From: Streptomyces sp. NBC_00353
GTDB lineage: Bacteria; Actinomycetota; Actinomycetes; Streptomycetales; Streptomycetaceae
Length of the DNA: 64,000 nucleotides
Direction: 5' to 3'
Assembly (NCBI RefSeq): GCF_036108815.1
Contig: NZ_CP107985.1
Coordinates: 7,623,501-7,687,500, forward strand
In this document: in pieces, positions 30,951-39,864 of the stretch
Position numbering within the stretch: the stretch's first letter is position 1
Layout of the letters: every line of letters begins with the position of its first letter
Translations under genes and position numbers: made by a program
The notes under the pieces: model-generated
Told to the model about the DNA's origin: nothing
The model's input: only the letters and a program-made list of their open reading frames with translations
Database searches by the model: none

Positions 30951-31603
30951 CCGCAGCCTCGGGCACGCCCACGCTGCGCGGAGCGGCGGTCGGGCGCGGG
31001 ATCGGCATCGGGCTGATGTACGGGCTGTGGAAGCCCCGCGTCCTCGGTGCGTGGCGGGTACCCGCCTCTGGACCCGTCATACTCGCGGTGAACCACTCCC
31101 ACAACATCGACGGACCGATGCTGATGGGCACCGCGCCCCGGCCCGTCCACTTCCTGATCAAGAAAGAGGCGTTCGTAGGCCCCCTCGACCCGTTCCTGCG
31201 CGGAATCGGTCAGCTGAAGGTGGACCGTACGAGCGCCGACCGCACCGCCATCACCCAGGCCCTCGGTGTACTGGAGAACGGCGGGGTGCTCGGGATCTTC
31301 CCGGAGGGCACCCGGGGCGAAGGAGACTTCGCCTCGCTGCGGGCCGGGCTCGCGTACTTCGCGGTACGCAGCGGGGCGCCGATCGTGCCCGTGGCCGTCA
31401 TGGGAAGCACCGAGCGCCGCGGACGGTTGATATCGGCACTGCCGCCGCTGCGCAGCGGGGTCGACGTCGTCTTCGGCGATCCCTTTGACGCGGGCGACGG
31501 AAGTGGCCTGCGGACCCGGAAGGCGCTGGACGAAGCGACCGTACGGATTCAGGCACGGCTGACCTCGCACCTGGAGAACGCCAGGCGTTTCACCGGGCGC
31601 TAG
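30947..31603 (+). CDS. 1-acylglycerol-3-phosphate acyltransferase family (PlsC)
   Basis: Transfers an acyl chain to lysophosphatidic acid or a related acceptor at the inner membrane. About 218 residues. Catalytic motif NHSHNID (H-x4-D) in ILAVNHSHNIDGPMLMG; the second block includes FLIKKEAFVGPLDPFLRGIG and the third is GIFPEGTRGEG; PIVPVAVMGSTE follows. GTG 30947 overlaps the cmk stop. Confidence 0.92.
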   Translation: MTAASGTPTLRGAAVGRGIGIGLMYGLWKPRVLGAWRVPASGPVILAVNHSHNIDGPMLMGTAPRPVHFLIKKEAFVGPLDPFLRGIGQLKVDRTSADRTAITQALGVLENGGVLGIFPEGTRGEGDFASLRAGLAYFAVRSGAPIVPVAVMGSTERRGRLISALPPLRSGVDVVFGDPFDAGDGSGLRTRKALDEATVRIQARLTSHLENARRFTGR

Positions 31604-31670
31604 GTAAGACTTGAGTAGTGGGCCGCGTGATCGTGGTCCATCGATGATGATGCAAAGAGGAACGGACTTC

Positions 31671-33140
31671 ATGAACGACCAGATTCACTCCGACGGCTCG
31701 GACCACGAGCACGGAGCGCTTGGCGACGCCGAGTACGCGGAGTTCATGGAGCTCGCAGCGCAGGAGGGCTTCGACGTCGAGGACGTCGAGGGCGCGATCG
31801 ACGAAGCGGGTCACGGCCCGCTGCCCGTCCTTGCCGTCGTCGGCCGCCCCAACGTCGGCAAGTCGACCCTGGTGAACCGGATCATCGGCCGCCGCGAGGC
31901 GGTCGTCGAGGACAAGCCCGGCGTCACCCGGGACCGTGTCACGTACGAGGCCGAATGGGCCGGCCGCCGCTTCAAGGTCGTCGACACCGGCGGCTGGGAG
32001 CAGGACGTGCTGGGCATCGACGCCTCCGTCGCCGCCCAGGCGGAGTACGCGATCGAGGCCGCCGACGCGGTCGTCTTCGTCGTCGACTCGACCGTCGGCG
32101 CGACCGACACCGACGAGGCCGTCGTCAAGCTGCTGCGCCGGGCCGGCAAGCCCGTCGTGCTGTGCGCCAACAAGGTCGACGGCCAGAGCGGCGAGGCCGA
32201 CGCCACCGCGCTCTGGTCGCTCGGTCTCGGCGAACCGCACCCGGTCTCCTCGCTGCACGGCCGTGGCACCGGCGATCTGCTCGACGCCGTCCTCGAAGCA
32301 CTGCCCGAGGCCCCGGCCCAGCGCTTCGGCACCGCGCTCGGCGGCCCGCGCCGCATCGCGCTCATCGGCCGTCCGAACGTCGGCAAGTCCTCGCTGCTGA
32401 ACAAGGTGGCGAACGAGGACCGGGTCGTCGTCAACGAAATGGCCGGCACCACCCGTGACCCGGTCGACGAGCTGATCCAGCTCGGCGGCATCACCTGGAA
32501 GTTCATCGACACGGCCGGTATCCGCCGCCGCGTCCACCTCCAGGAGGGCGCGGACTACTACGCCTCGCTGCGTACCGCGGCCGCCGTCGAGAAGGCCGAG
32601 GTCGCCGTCGTACTGATCGACGCCAGCGAGTCCATCAGCGTCCAGGACCAGCGCATCATCACCATGGCCGTGGAGGCCGGGCGCGCGCTCGTGGTCGCGT
32701 ACAACAAGTGGGACACCCTCGACGAGGAGCGCCGCTACTACCTGGAGCGCGAGATCGAGACGGAGCTCGCGCAGATCGCGTGGGCCCCCCGGGTCAACGT
32801 CTCGGCCCTCACCGGCCGCCACATGGAGAAGCTGGTCCCGGCGATCGAGACCGCGATCGAGGGCTGGGAGACCCGGATCCCGACCGGTCGGCTGAACGCC
32901 TTCCTCGGTGAGATCGTCGCCTCCCACCCGCACCCGGTCCGCGGCGGCAAGCAGCCCCGCATCCTCTTCGGCACCCAGGCCGGCACCAAGCCGCCGCGGT
33001 TCGTGCTCTTCTCCTCCGGCTTCCTCGAGCACGGCTACCGCCGCTTCGTCGAGCGCCGGCTGCGCGAGGAGTTCGGCTTCGAGGGCACCCCGATCCACAT
33101 CTCGGTGCGGGTCCGCGAGAAGCGCGGCCGCAAGAAGTGA
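31671..33140 (+). CDS. der: Ribosome biogenesis GTPase Der (EngA)
   Basis: GTPase with two G domains, needed for 50S assembly. 489 residues. Acidic N-terminal extension of about 45 residues (YAEFMELAAQEGFDVEDVEG) as in other actinobacteria. G domain 1: VVGRPNVGKSTLVNRIIG, DTGGWE, NKVD. G domain 2: LIGRPNVGKSSLLNKVANED, DTAGIRRR, YNKWD. C-terminal KH-like domain: TGRLNAFLGEIVASHPHP and FVLFSSGFLEHGYRRFVERR. ATG 31671 with AGAGGAACGGA upstream. A terminator follows. Confidence 0.96.
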   Translation: MNDQIHSDGSDHEHGALGDAEYAEFMELAAQEGFDVEDVEGAIDEAGHGPLPVLAVVGRPNVGKSTLVNRIIGRREAVVEDKPGVTRDRVTYEAEWAGRRFKVVDTGGWEQDVLGIDASVAAQAEYAIEAADAVVFVVDSTVGATDTDEAVVKLLRRAGKPVVLCANKVDGQSGEADATALWSLGLGEPHPVSSLHGRGTGDLLDAVLEALPEAPAQRFGTALGGPRRIALIGRPNVGKSSLLNKVANEDRVVVNEMAGTTRDPVDELIQLGGITWKFIDTAGIRRRVHLQEGADYYASLRTAAAVEKAEVAVVLIDASESISVQDQRIITMAVEAGRALVVAYNKWDTLDEERRYYLEREIETELAQIAWAPRVNVSALTGRHMEKLVPAIETAIEGWETRIPTGRLNAFLGEIVASHPHPVRGGKQPRILFGTQAGTKPPRFVLFSSGFLEHGYRRFVERRLREEFGFEGTPIHISVRVREKRGRKK

Positions 33141-33185
33141 CGCGGGCCTGATCAGCCCCGTTCCGGCCGCATGGGGCCGGACATG

Positions 33186-33230
33186 ACGAAGCCCCGTACC
33201 GTCCCTGCTGTGAACGGTGCGGGGCTTCGT
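33186..33230. terminator. Bidirectional terminator der / unknown gene
   Basis: Arms ACGAAGCCCCGTACCGT (33186-33202) and ACGGTGCGGGGCTTCGT (33214-33230) pair with one G-T wobble around an 11-base loop. It lies 46 bases after der and 24 bases beyond the end of the minus-strand gene at 33254, so it can serve both. Confidence 0.85.
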
Positions 33231-33253
33231 CGCGCCCGGGCTTCGCCGTACGG

Positions 33254-33712
33254 TCAGGCTCCCCGGGATCCCGGGGGCAGCGCCGCCGGCTGGGGGCGCC
33301 CGGCGTGCCGGCCGACCCGCTGCCAGGAACCGAGGCTTCCGGTGTGCGCGCCCGGGCCGGAGTGGCCGGAATGGCCGGAGTGGCCCGAGTGGCTGGAGTG
33401 GCCGCTCAGCGGGGCCCGGCTGCCGAACATACCGGTCCCGAACGCCACGAAGCCCAGGTTCTCCTCGCCGCTCCGATCACCTGGCAGCGCCCGGAACGAC
33501 CGGCGGTACTCGGAGTACAGCGCGTCGTAGATCGGGGTGTGGGACTGACCGCCCGAGCGGTCCTGCGACGGACGCATGGCAGGGATCGGGCTCGGGCGCT
33601 GGTGGGAGGGGTCGTATGAGTGCACGTATGTGCCAACGACCCCATCGGCCGTCGGATGCGGGCCCGGCGGAGAAATAGCTGTTCGCCGGGGGTGCGAGGA
33701 GCGTACGGACAT
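33254..33712 (-). CDS. Unknown Streptomyces protein with His-Ser-Gly repeats
   Basis: About 152 residues with no recognised domain. The N-terminal half (SSHPRRTAISPPGPHPTADG; THTPIYDALYSEYRRSFRAL without the first TH; GDRSGEENLGFVAFGTG) looks conserved and partly helical. The middle has a tandem HSG repeat (GHSSHSGHSGHSGHSG), encoded by imperfect 9-base DNA repeats near 33355-33410. The ATG at 33712 is two bases from the stop of the upstream minus-strand gene, so the pair is translationally coupled; this supports both the start and the reality of the gene. Confidence 0.6.
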   Translation of the reverse strand: MSVRSSHPRRTAISPPGPHPTADGVVGTYVHSYDPSHQRPSPIPAMRPSQDRSGGQSHTPIYDALYSEYRRSFRALPGDRSGEENLGFVAFGTGMFGSRAPLSGHSSHSGHSGHSGHSGPGAHTGSLGSWQRVGRHAGRPQPAALPPGSRGA

Positions 33713-33714
33713 GA

Positions 33715-34545
33715 TCAGGTCCCGGCCAGCGGCATCGCGGCCGCGACCAGGAGGCCGCTTGCCGCGGCCTTCTCCAGAGCGTCGCGCAGCAGGTCCTCGC
33801 GGGGCTGCTGGCCGATCGATCCGACCGGAGCGGCGAAGACGAGCACGGTCTGAGACTTGTTGGCCGCGGCCCGCCAGCCCTCGGTGACCTGCAGTGGTGC
33901 ATGTGCCTGCCACCAGGCGACGGGGGCGCCGCCGCCCGTCCCCGGCTGGAGGACGGCGTGCAGCTGGCCCATGGCGAGCAGGATCGACCAGCCGTGCAGC
34001 ACGGCGGGCACCTGGTCCATCCGGTGGACCGGGTGAAAGCCTTGCTCCAACAGAAGCTGCAGGAACTCGTCGCCCCCGCTGCCGTACGCGCCGGGGCGGG
34101 TGATCGCGCCGGTCGGCTCGACGACAAGCGCCGGGTGGAGCTCGTCATCGATCAGGACGAGCCCGCTGGTGATGCCCAGGACGGCCTGCTCGGGCATGAG
34201 GCCCTCCGGTGTCTCCGGCTCGCTGCCGGTGATGCTGCGCACGGCGCCCTGCAGCTGCTCCTCGGAGACCTGGACCACCTGGGAGGGGATGCAGGTCGCG
34301 TGGGCGAAGGCGAGCACGGCGGTCTCGTCGCCGACGAACAGCACCGTGCTGGTGCGCTCCTGCTCCGAGTCGCCCGGAGTGCGGCAGGAGGTGCAGTCGT
34401 AGCTGCCTGGGGCGTTGTCGCCGACGAGCAGCCGATCGGCTTCGGCATCGCCGATCTCGGCGCGTACGTCCTCGCTGACGTCGAGCATGCGCGGCACGGG
34501 TGGCTCCTCGAACTCGGTGCGTGCGCCGGGCGGTTCCCGGCTCAT
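33715..34545 (-). CDS. Conserved protein of unknown function, CxxC pair
   Basis: 276 residues with no family I can name. Features: acidic N-terminus (EFEEPPVPRMLDVSEDVRAE), YDCTSCRTPGDSEQERTSTV with a CxxC pair that could bind metal or be redox-active, and a C-terminal globular half (EFLQLLLEQGFHPVHRMDQV; WSILLAMGQLHAVLQPG). No signal peptide or membrane segment. ATG 34545. Coupled to the HSG-repeat gene downstream, suggesting they act together. Confidence 0.7.
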   Translation of the reverse strand: MSREPPGARTEFEEPPVPRMLDVSEDVRAEIGDAEADRLLVGDNAPGSYDCTSCRTPGDSEQERTSTVLFVGDETAVLAFAHATCIPSQVVQVSEEQLQGAVRSITGSEPETPEGLMPEQAVLGITSGLVLIDDELHPALVVEPTGAITRPGAYGSGGDEFLQLLLEQGFHPVHRMDQVPAVLHGWSILLAMGQLHAVLQPGTGGGAPVAWWQAHAPLQVTEGWRAAANKSQTVLVFAAPVGSIGQQPREDLLRDALEKAAASGLLVAAAMPLAGT

Positions 34546-34855
34546 GAACAGACAACGGGTGAGCTGCGGCCGGGGTCACGCGGGAAAAGGAACGGAATCG
34601 AACCATCCGGCGCAGAGGGTGAATCGGGGGACCGATGGGTTTACTCCCGGTCGATACCCGCTGATCCAACCCGCATCGGCGAGACCGGGCGAGGAAGGGG
34701 AGGGGACGACGACAGGTCGACAAATCAGGAAAACAGGGAATGTATCCACTGGCTGAAAGTCGTCTATGCGTTGAGCGCGGCTGGAGCCGAGCCCCGCAGC
34801 AGGCCGATCCGGATTGCGGACGCCGGCTGTCCGCAACCGCTGGCAGACTCGTCCC
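34546..34855. other. Divergent promoter region, no gene seen
   Basis: About 310 bases between the minus-strand unknown gene and the WYL regulator; it must contain both promoters. No ORF, strong hairpin or known regulatory motif was recognised. Confidence 0.4.
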
Positions 34856-35815
34856 ATGTTGGAGACCTCGGCACGACTGCTGCGCCTGCTCTCACTGCTG
34901 CAGGCCCACCGGGACTGGTCCGGCGCCGAGCTCGCCGACCGGCTCGGCGTCACCCCCCGGACCGTCCGCCGCGACGTCGACAAGCTGCGGGAGCTCGGCT
35001 ATCCCGTCAACGCAAGCCCTGGTACCGGCGGCGGCTACCAGCTCGGTGCCGGGGCCGAGCTGCCGCCGTTGCTCCTCGACGACGAGGAGGCCGTCGCGGT
35101 CGCGGTCGGGCTGCGCACAGCGGCCGGCAACGGCGTGGAGGGCATCGGGGAGACCTCCGTACGCGCACTCGCCAAGCTCGAGCAGGTACTGCCGAACAGG
35201 CTGCGCCGGCGGGTGAGCGCGCTGGGCGCCTTCACCGTGCCCATGCTGCGCGGCCCCGACGCGTCGACCGTCGATCCGGGGGTTCTCACCGAGCTGGCCG
35301 GGGCCTGCCGGGACTGCGAGCGGCTGCGCTTCGCGTACCGCGCCCATGACGGCTCCGTATCGCGCCGGACCGTCGAACCCCACCGGCTGGTGTGCACAGA
35401 GCGCCGTTGGTATCTCGTCGCCTGGGACCTGGACCGCGCGGACTGGCGTACCTTCCGGGCGGACCGGATCACCCCCGCACCGCCGCACGGTCCCCGTTTC
35501 GTCCCGCGCCGCCCGCCCGCCGACGACCTGGCCGCGTATGTCTCCAAGGGCGTCTCCACCGCCGCGTACGCGGCGCGTGCCGTGATCCGGCTGAAGGTGC
35601 CCGTCGAGCGGGCGGCCGAGCGGATCTCGCCGTCCTCGGGTGTGCTGGAGCGGATCGACGAGGACAGCTGCCTGCTGCGCACCGGGGCGGCCGGTCTGGA
35701 CGTTCTGGTGATCCATGTGATGCTCATGGGCTTCGACTTCGAAGTCGTCGAGCCGCAGGAGCTCACCGACGCGATCAGGACCGCCCGGGACCGGCTGTCC
35801 CGGGCGCTCGACTGA
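34856..35815 (+). CDS. WYL-domain transcriptional regulator
   Basis: 319 residues. N-terminal winged helix of the DeoR/HTH_11 type (SARLLRLLSLLQAHRDWSGA; LADRLGVTPRTVRRDVDKLR; ELGYPVNA). The WYL domain, about residues 140-220, contains RRWYLVAWDLDRADWRTFRA and EPHRL. A C-terminal WCX-like segment follows (IRLKVPVERAAERISPSSGV; LMGFDFEVVEPQEL). WYL regulators sense nucleic acid or other ligands and often control DNA repair or defence genes. ATG 34856. No target is evident next to it. Confidence 0.88.
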   Translation: MLETSARLLRLLSLLQAHRDWSGAELADRLGVTPRTVRRDVDKLRELGYPVNASPGTGGGYQLGAGAELPPLLLDDEEAVAVAVGLRTAAGNGVEGIGETSVRALAKLEQVLPNRLRRRVSALGAFTVPMLRGPDASTVDPGVLTELAGACRDCERLRFAYRAHDGSVSRRTVEPHRLVCTERRWYLVAWDLDRADWRTFRADRITPAPPHGPRFVPRRPPADDLAAYVSKGVSTAAYAARAVIRLKVPVERAAERISPSSGVLERIDEDSCLLRTGAAGLDVLVIHVMLMGFDFEVVEPQELTDAIRTARDRLSRALD

Positions 35816-36224
35816 ACCGTGCCGCGCTCTTTCGTCTGTCAACTCGCTGTGTCCGGTATACGGGTGGATGTGGGCGGCCGTCCCGGTCCGATGGTGTGGA
35901 TATCGTGTCCAAAAGATAAGGACGCCATAAGGAAGCGTGAATTCCCGGTGGTCGGTTTCATTTTCCGTACACCGCCCGGGACGGGAATTTCCACTACCTG
36001 GGATGCCGAAATTTGTTTGGTTTCTCCGCGCGTTCCGAGATCATTCTTCGGCTTCCGCGATTACTGTGCGTCGGCTTACGGACCGCACGTTCGAGTGAAC
36101 CAGTTCGAGTAAACGTGTGTAGTGATCCTGTGACACAAGCGTGACCGGTGGCGTACGTGAGGATGCCGCGCCGCCGCCGGAGCCAGGCTTCCGTACCCGT
36201 CCGGGGCCGCCTACGGTGAGAGAC
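35816..36224 (+). other. AT-richer non-coding gap
   Basis: About 410 bases. The section 35880-36110 is clearly less GC-rich than its surroundings. A 97-codon ORF crosses it (35819-36112) but lacks a ribosome binding site and Streptomyces codon bias, so it is not called. The end holds the promoter of the I78 gene. Confidence 0.4.
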
Positions 36225-36440
36225 ATGGCACCTATACCGACTCCTCCCGCACAGCCCGACGACACACCCGGCGCGTACGTCGGCCTCGCCGCCGAAGCCG
36301 CCGAGCGGAGGGCCCGTGCGCGTGGCTGGAGCAGCGTCAGATCCCTGCCGCCGGGCGCGATCATCACCATGGAGTACCGGGCCGGACGGATCAACTTCGA
36401 GGTCGACGACGCCGTCGTGACCCGCTGCTGGGTGGGCTGA
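36225..36440 (+). CDS. I78-family peptidase inhibitor
   Basis: 71 residues matching the I78 inhibitor family: AEAAERRARARGWSSVRSLP then PGAIITMEYRAGRINFEVDD and the end VVTRCWVG. Related proteins inhibit serine proteases. No signal peptide is seen, so it may be intracellular. ATG 36225 has GAGAGAC upstream; longer in-frame starts add a Pro-rich non-conserved stretch. A streptogrisin-like protease is encoded 17 kb away, but there is no evidence for a pair. Confidence 0.8.
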   Translation: MAPIPTPPAQPDDTPGAYVGLAAEAAERRARARGWSSVRSLPPGAIITMEYRAGRINFEVDDAVVTRCWVG

Positions 36441-36475
36441 GACCCACAGCGGCTGCGACAGACCCGCGACACGAG

Positions 36476-36503
36476 CAAGGCCCCGACCGAGGTCGGGGCC
36501 TTG
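36476..36503. terminator. Bidirectional terminator I78 / PAP2
   Basis: CAAGGCCCCGACC (36476-36488) and its exact complement (36491-36503) with a two-base centre. Between the convergent I78 and PAP2 genes. Confidence 0.85.
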
Positions 36504-36557
36504 ACTGTGCGGGGAGAGGCTGTGCGTACCGTCCCCGACGCGTGGGGGTTCGGTCCG

Positions 36558-37580
36558 TCAGCCGCCGCTCATCGGGCGGGCCGGGCTGGTGCCGCCGCGC
36601 GGCGTACGGTCCGCGTGCGGCGGGCGGCGGCTGCCGGCCGGGGTGATGGGCGTCCGCTCCGAGCGCACCGTGTGCGTCGTATGGGCCCGTGGCCGGGCAC
36701 CCGCCGCCGGGGCCGCGGCCCCCGCGTGGCTTCCCGCGGCGACCGGTTCGAGCGCCGGGTCCTCGTCCATGGCGTCGGCACCGGCGTGCCGCGGCAGCAG
36801 CACGGTCCGGGGGCCGCCGGCCGCGACAGGCACCGAAGGCACTGCCCTGCCCCGCGCGCGCCACTGCTCGCGCACCGCGAAGATCCAGTCCTCGGCACGG
36901 GTGATCAGCGGCTCGACCCACGGCAGGCCCAGCAGGATCAGCAGTCCCGCGGCCCAGCCCAGCAGCACATCGCTGAGCCAGTGCGTGCCGAGATAGACGG
37001 TCGTGAGCCCGACCCCGAGCGAGACCACTGCCGAGAGGGCCGACAGATAGCGCCTGGCCCTCGGGGTGGTGGCCAGGTAGGCAAGGATTCCCCAGGTCAC
37101 GACCGCGTTGGCGGTGTGCCCGGACGGGAATATATCGCCGCCGGCGAAGAGCTCCGCGGAGCCGATCTGGGTCGCGTAGTGCGGGCCGAGCCGGCCCAGG
37201 CCGAGCTTGACCGCACCCACCGTCAGGTTGAGCAGCAGCAGTGAGGCGCCCAGCGTGAGCAGGGGCCGCAGCGTGTGCTGCCGCCAGGAGCGCCAGCCGA
37301 GCCAGCAGGCGACCATCACGGCCGTGGGGCCTCGCTGGCCCAGGACGACGTAGTAGTCGAGGAAGGCGTGGATTCCGGGCCACTGCTGGTAGGGCCGGAA
37401 CAGCATGACCTTCCAGTCCAGGGTCACCAGCCAGGAGCCGATCAGTACGGCAAAGACGATGGCGAGATAGAACGCCAACGTCCCGCCGAAGAGAGCGATG
37501 CGGTGACGGCTCATCCGCGGTGGCTCTATCTTCGGCGGTTCCGGCTCCCGGTCCAGCCGGGCAAAGATGTCGGTACGCAC
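36558..37580 (-). CDS. PAP2-family membrane protein with altered active site
   Basis: 340 residues, five or six membrane segments (ALFGGTLAFYLAIVFAVLIG; PTAVMVACWLGW; LLTLGASLLLLNLTVGAVKL; ALSAVVSLGVGLTTVYLG; VLLGWAAGLLILLGLPW). PAP2 enzymes dephosphorylate lipid phosphates or pyrophosphates. Motif 2 is intact (FPSGHTAN) and motif 3 keeps its His and Asp (THWLSD). However, motif 1, K-x6-RP, reads KLGLGRLGP, so its Arg is Gly, and the Ser-Arg of motif 3 is Thr-Thr. Two phosphate-binding arginines are therefore missing. The C-terminal 100 residues are a Pro/Arg-rich cytoplasmic tail. Confidence 0.82.
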   Translation of the reverse strand: MRTDIFARLDREPEPPKIEPPRMSRHRIALFGGTLAFYLAIVFAVLIGSWLVTLDWKVMLFRPYQQWPGIHAFLDYYVVLGQRGPTAVMVACWLGWRSWRQHTLRPLLTLGASLLLLNLTVGAVKLGLGRLGPHYATQIGSAELFAGGDIFPSGHTANAVVTWGILAYLATTPRARRYLSALSAVVSLGVGLTTVYLGTHWLSDVLLGWAAGLLILLGLPWVEPLITRAEDWIFAVREQWRARGRAVPSVPVAAGGPRTVLLPRHAGADAMDEDPALEPVAAGSHAGAAAPAAGARPRAHTTHTVRSERTPITPAGSRRPPHADRTPRGGTSPARPMSGG

Positions 37581-38075
37581 CCAATCGACGTTACAGCGAG
37601 TGAGTGCGCGTTCCGGTCGATCCGGCCGCTTTGTGATGACGATGTGATGTGGACTATGTCTCAGCCGGGCATCTTTTCCTGACCGTTCGGCGAATCCCGG
37701 CGACCTTCCGATCTATTTTCCCGCACTCATTTCGGAAGGGTGTTTGAGTGTCCGTGAATAACAAAAATCGATGCCGTATGCATTTCTCCGGCCGTCACGC
37801 CCGGGTGAACGGACGGTGCTGAGGCGGTCACGGGGCGAGTCCGGTGTGCGTCCACGGCGGCGGCGGGCGCCGTCCGGCCGGGGCCGGATGCGGGATCCGG
37901 CGTGGCGTACGCCACACTCCGTGGCCCGCCGCGGTATGAGATGGACCACGTGTGGCCACGCCGAACTCGCGTACGCTGACGGATCACTCGCCCGTCGATG
38001 CCGGGCCTGGAGGGGCAGCAGACGCTGCATCCCCGGTTGGCCTGCCGAGCGCGAGGCCTTTTGGGAGGTACATGC
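37581..38075 (+). promoter_or_regulatory. Upstream region of MFS gene with a perfect palindrome
   Basis: About 495 bases without a supported gene. The segment 37620-37790 is AT-richer than average. GTGGCGTACGCCAC at 37902-37915 is a perfect 14-base palindrome, and CCACGTGTGG follows about 30 bases later; both could be operator sites for the MFS exporter. TTGGGAGG at about 38060 is its ribosome binding site. Overlapping ORFs on both strands show no codon bias. Confidence 0.4.
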
Positions 38076-39791
38076 ATGTCCGGGACGACCACAGCCCGAC
38101 TCCGGCTGCGCGCAGCCGCCGACGGTGCCAATCGATGGGTCGTCCTGGTCGTCCTCTGTCTCAGCCTGTTGCTCGTGGCGCTCGACGCGACCGTGCTGCA
38201 CGTCGCCGTCCCCGCCGTCACCGAGGACCTGCGGCCGAGCGCCGTCGGTCTGCTCTGGATCGTCGACGCCTATCCACTGGTCTGCGCCTCACTGCTGATC
38301 CTCTTCGGCACCCTCGGTGACCGGGTCGGCCGCCGCCGCATACTGCTGCTCGGCTACGCCCTCTTCGCGGTCGCCTCCGCGGTTGCCGCGATGGCCGACA
38401 GTCCGGGCGTACTCATAGCGGCGCGCGCCCTGCTCGGGGTCGGTGGCGCGATGATCATGCCGGCGACGCTGTCGATCCTCCGCCAGGTCTTCCCCGACCG
38501 GCGTGAACGGGCCGTCGCCATCGGGGTGTGGACCGCGGTCGCCGCTGTCGGCGCGGCCATCGGACCGGTCATCGGCGGCTTCCTCGTCGAGCACTTCTGG
38601 TGGGGCTCGGTCTTTCTGATCAACATCCCGCTGATGGCCCTCATCCTTCCGGTCGGCCGGCTGCTGCTGCCCGAATCACGGGGCAGCAGTGACGGCCCCT
38701 GGGACGTGTTCGGCGCGCTGATGGCCGCGGCCGGAGTACTCGGTGTGGTTTTCGGTGTGAAGCGCGCGGGCACCGGCGAGGGCATTTTCGTCCTCGCCAC
38801 CCTCGTACCGCTGTTCCTGGGCGGCGCGCTGCTCGTCGCGTTCGTGCGACGGCAGAAGCGCCGTACGCATCCACTGATCGACATCGGGATGTTCGCCAGA
38901 CCCGCCTTCTCCACCGCGGTCGGCTGCATCGTCCTCGCCATGCTGGCGCTGGTCGGTCTCGAACTGATCGCCGTCCAGTACCTCCAGCTGGTCCTGGGCC
39001 TCAGCCCGCTGGAGACCGGTCTGCGGCTGCTGCCGCTCACCTTCGCGGCGATGGCGGCGGGCGCCACCGGCTCGTACACCCTGCGCCGGATCGGCCCGCG
39101 CCGGATGGTCGGCTGGGGCTTCGTGCTCACGGCGGCCTCGGTGCTGATCCTGACCCTGATGGGGCAGCACGACCGGCCCGGTCTGCTGACCGTTGCGTTC
39201 GTCGTACTCGGCTTCGGGCTCCAGTCCACGCTCTTCGGTGCGTACGAATCGATGCTCAGCGAGGCCCCCGCCGACCGGGCCGGTGGCGCGGCGGCCATCG
39301 GCGAGACCTCGTACCAGCTGGGAGCGGGTATGGGGATCGCGCTGCTCGGCAGCGTGATGAACGCCGCCTACACCCCCGGGCTGGCCAGGCTCTCCGGGGC
39401 GGGCGTTCCCGCCGAGGCCTCCACCGCCGCATCCCACTCGCTGGGCGAGGCCTATCAGGTGGCGTCCCAGCTGGGCGGTCCGCTGGGCGAGGTGCTGCGC
39501 AGCACCGCCCGGCACGCCTTCGTCAACGGTCTGCATGTCACGCTGCTGGTCAGTGCGGGGCTGCTGCTGCTCGGCGCGCTCGCCGCGCTGCGGCTGCCGC
39601 GGGTGATGGAGTGCCCGCCGCGGGTTCTCTGCGATCCGCGCGATGTGCAGGACGACCGCGAGTCCCGTGAGGCCCGGGCGTTCCACGGTGCCCCGGGAGC
39701 CCCTGGACAGGACCGTCCGAACCGGCCCCGTTCGCTCCCCGTCCGGCGGCAACCCGCCGAGGCCACCGGCTCTGGACGAGCGGCACACTGA
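38076..39791 (+). CDS. MFS drug/proton antiporter, 14-TM (DHA2) family
   Basis: 571 residues, about 14 membrane segments. Motif A is LFGTLGDRVGRRRIL. The first segment VVLVVLCLSLLLVALDATVL carries the D-x-T/V motif of DHA2 exporters, and TM5 has AAVGAAIGPVIGGFLVEHF (antiporter motif C). A long hydrophilic C-terminal tail of about 65 residues follows. Substrate unknown; relatives export antibiotics, dyes or metabolites. ATG 38076 after TTGGGAGG. No regulator is adjacent, but palindromes lie upstream. Confidence 0.9.
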   Translation: MSGTTTARLRLRAAADGANRWVVLVVLCLSLLLVALDATVLHVAVPAVTEDLRPSAVGLLWIVDAYPLVCASLLILFGTLGDRVGRRRILLLGYALFAVASAVAAMADSPGVLIAARALLGVGGAMIMPATLSILRQVFPDRRERAVAIGVWTAVAAVGAAIGPVIGGFLVEHFWWGSVFLINIPLMALILPVGRLLLPESRGSSDGPWDVFGALMAAAGVLGVVFGVKRAGTGEGIFVLATLVPLFLGGALLVAFVRRQKRRTHPLIDIGMFARPAFSTAVGCIVLAMLALVGLELIAVQYLQLVLGLSPLETGLRLLPLTFAAMAAGATGSYTLRRIGPRRMVGWGFVLTAASVLILTLMGQHDRPGLLTVAFVVLGFGLQSTLFGAYESMLSEAPADRAGGAAAIGETSYQLGAGMGIALLGSVMNAAYTPGLARLSGAGVPAEASTAASHSLGEAYQVASQLGGPLGEVLRSTARHAFVNGLHVTLLVSAGLLLLGALAALRLPRVMECPPRVLCDPRDVQDDRESREARAFHGAPGAPGQDRPNRPRSLPVRRQPAEATGSGRAAH

Positions 39792-39815
39792 GCCGTAACG
39801 TCAGCACGACGCCAT

Positions 39816-39832
39816 AACTAACACTGCTAGTT
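39816..39832. promoter_or_regulatory. TetR-like operator before acyl-CoA dehydrogenase
   Basis: AACTAACA-C-TGCTAGTT, an inverted repeat matching at 7 of 8 positions per arm, 33 bases before the start. TAACACTGTTAG-like sites are common TetR-family operators. The regulator is not encoded next to it. Confidence 0.5.
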
Positions 39833-39864
39833 TTAGTACCGTGCGAGCCGCCGGAGGCACTCTC

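Noticed and set aside
34580..34620. Minus-strand GGTTCGATTCC resembling a tRNA T-arm
   Set aside because: No matching acceptor stem, anticodon arm or D-arm is found at tRNA spacing, so it is a chance match.
35819..36112. 97-codon plus-strand ORF in an AT-richer gap
   Set aside because: No ribosome binding site, no Streptomyces third-position GC bias and no recognisable family.
37713..38298. Overlapping ORFs on both strands upstream of the MFS gene
   Set aside because: No codon bias, no ribosome binding sites and no domains; region looks regulatory.
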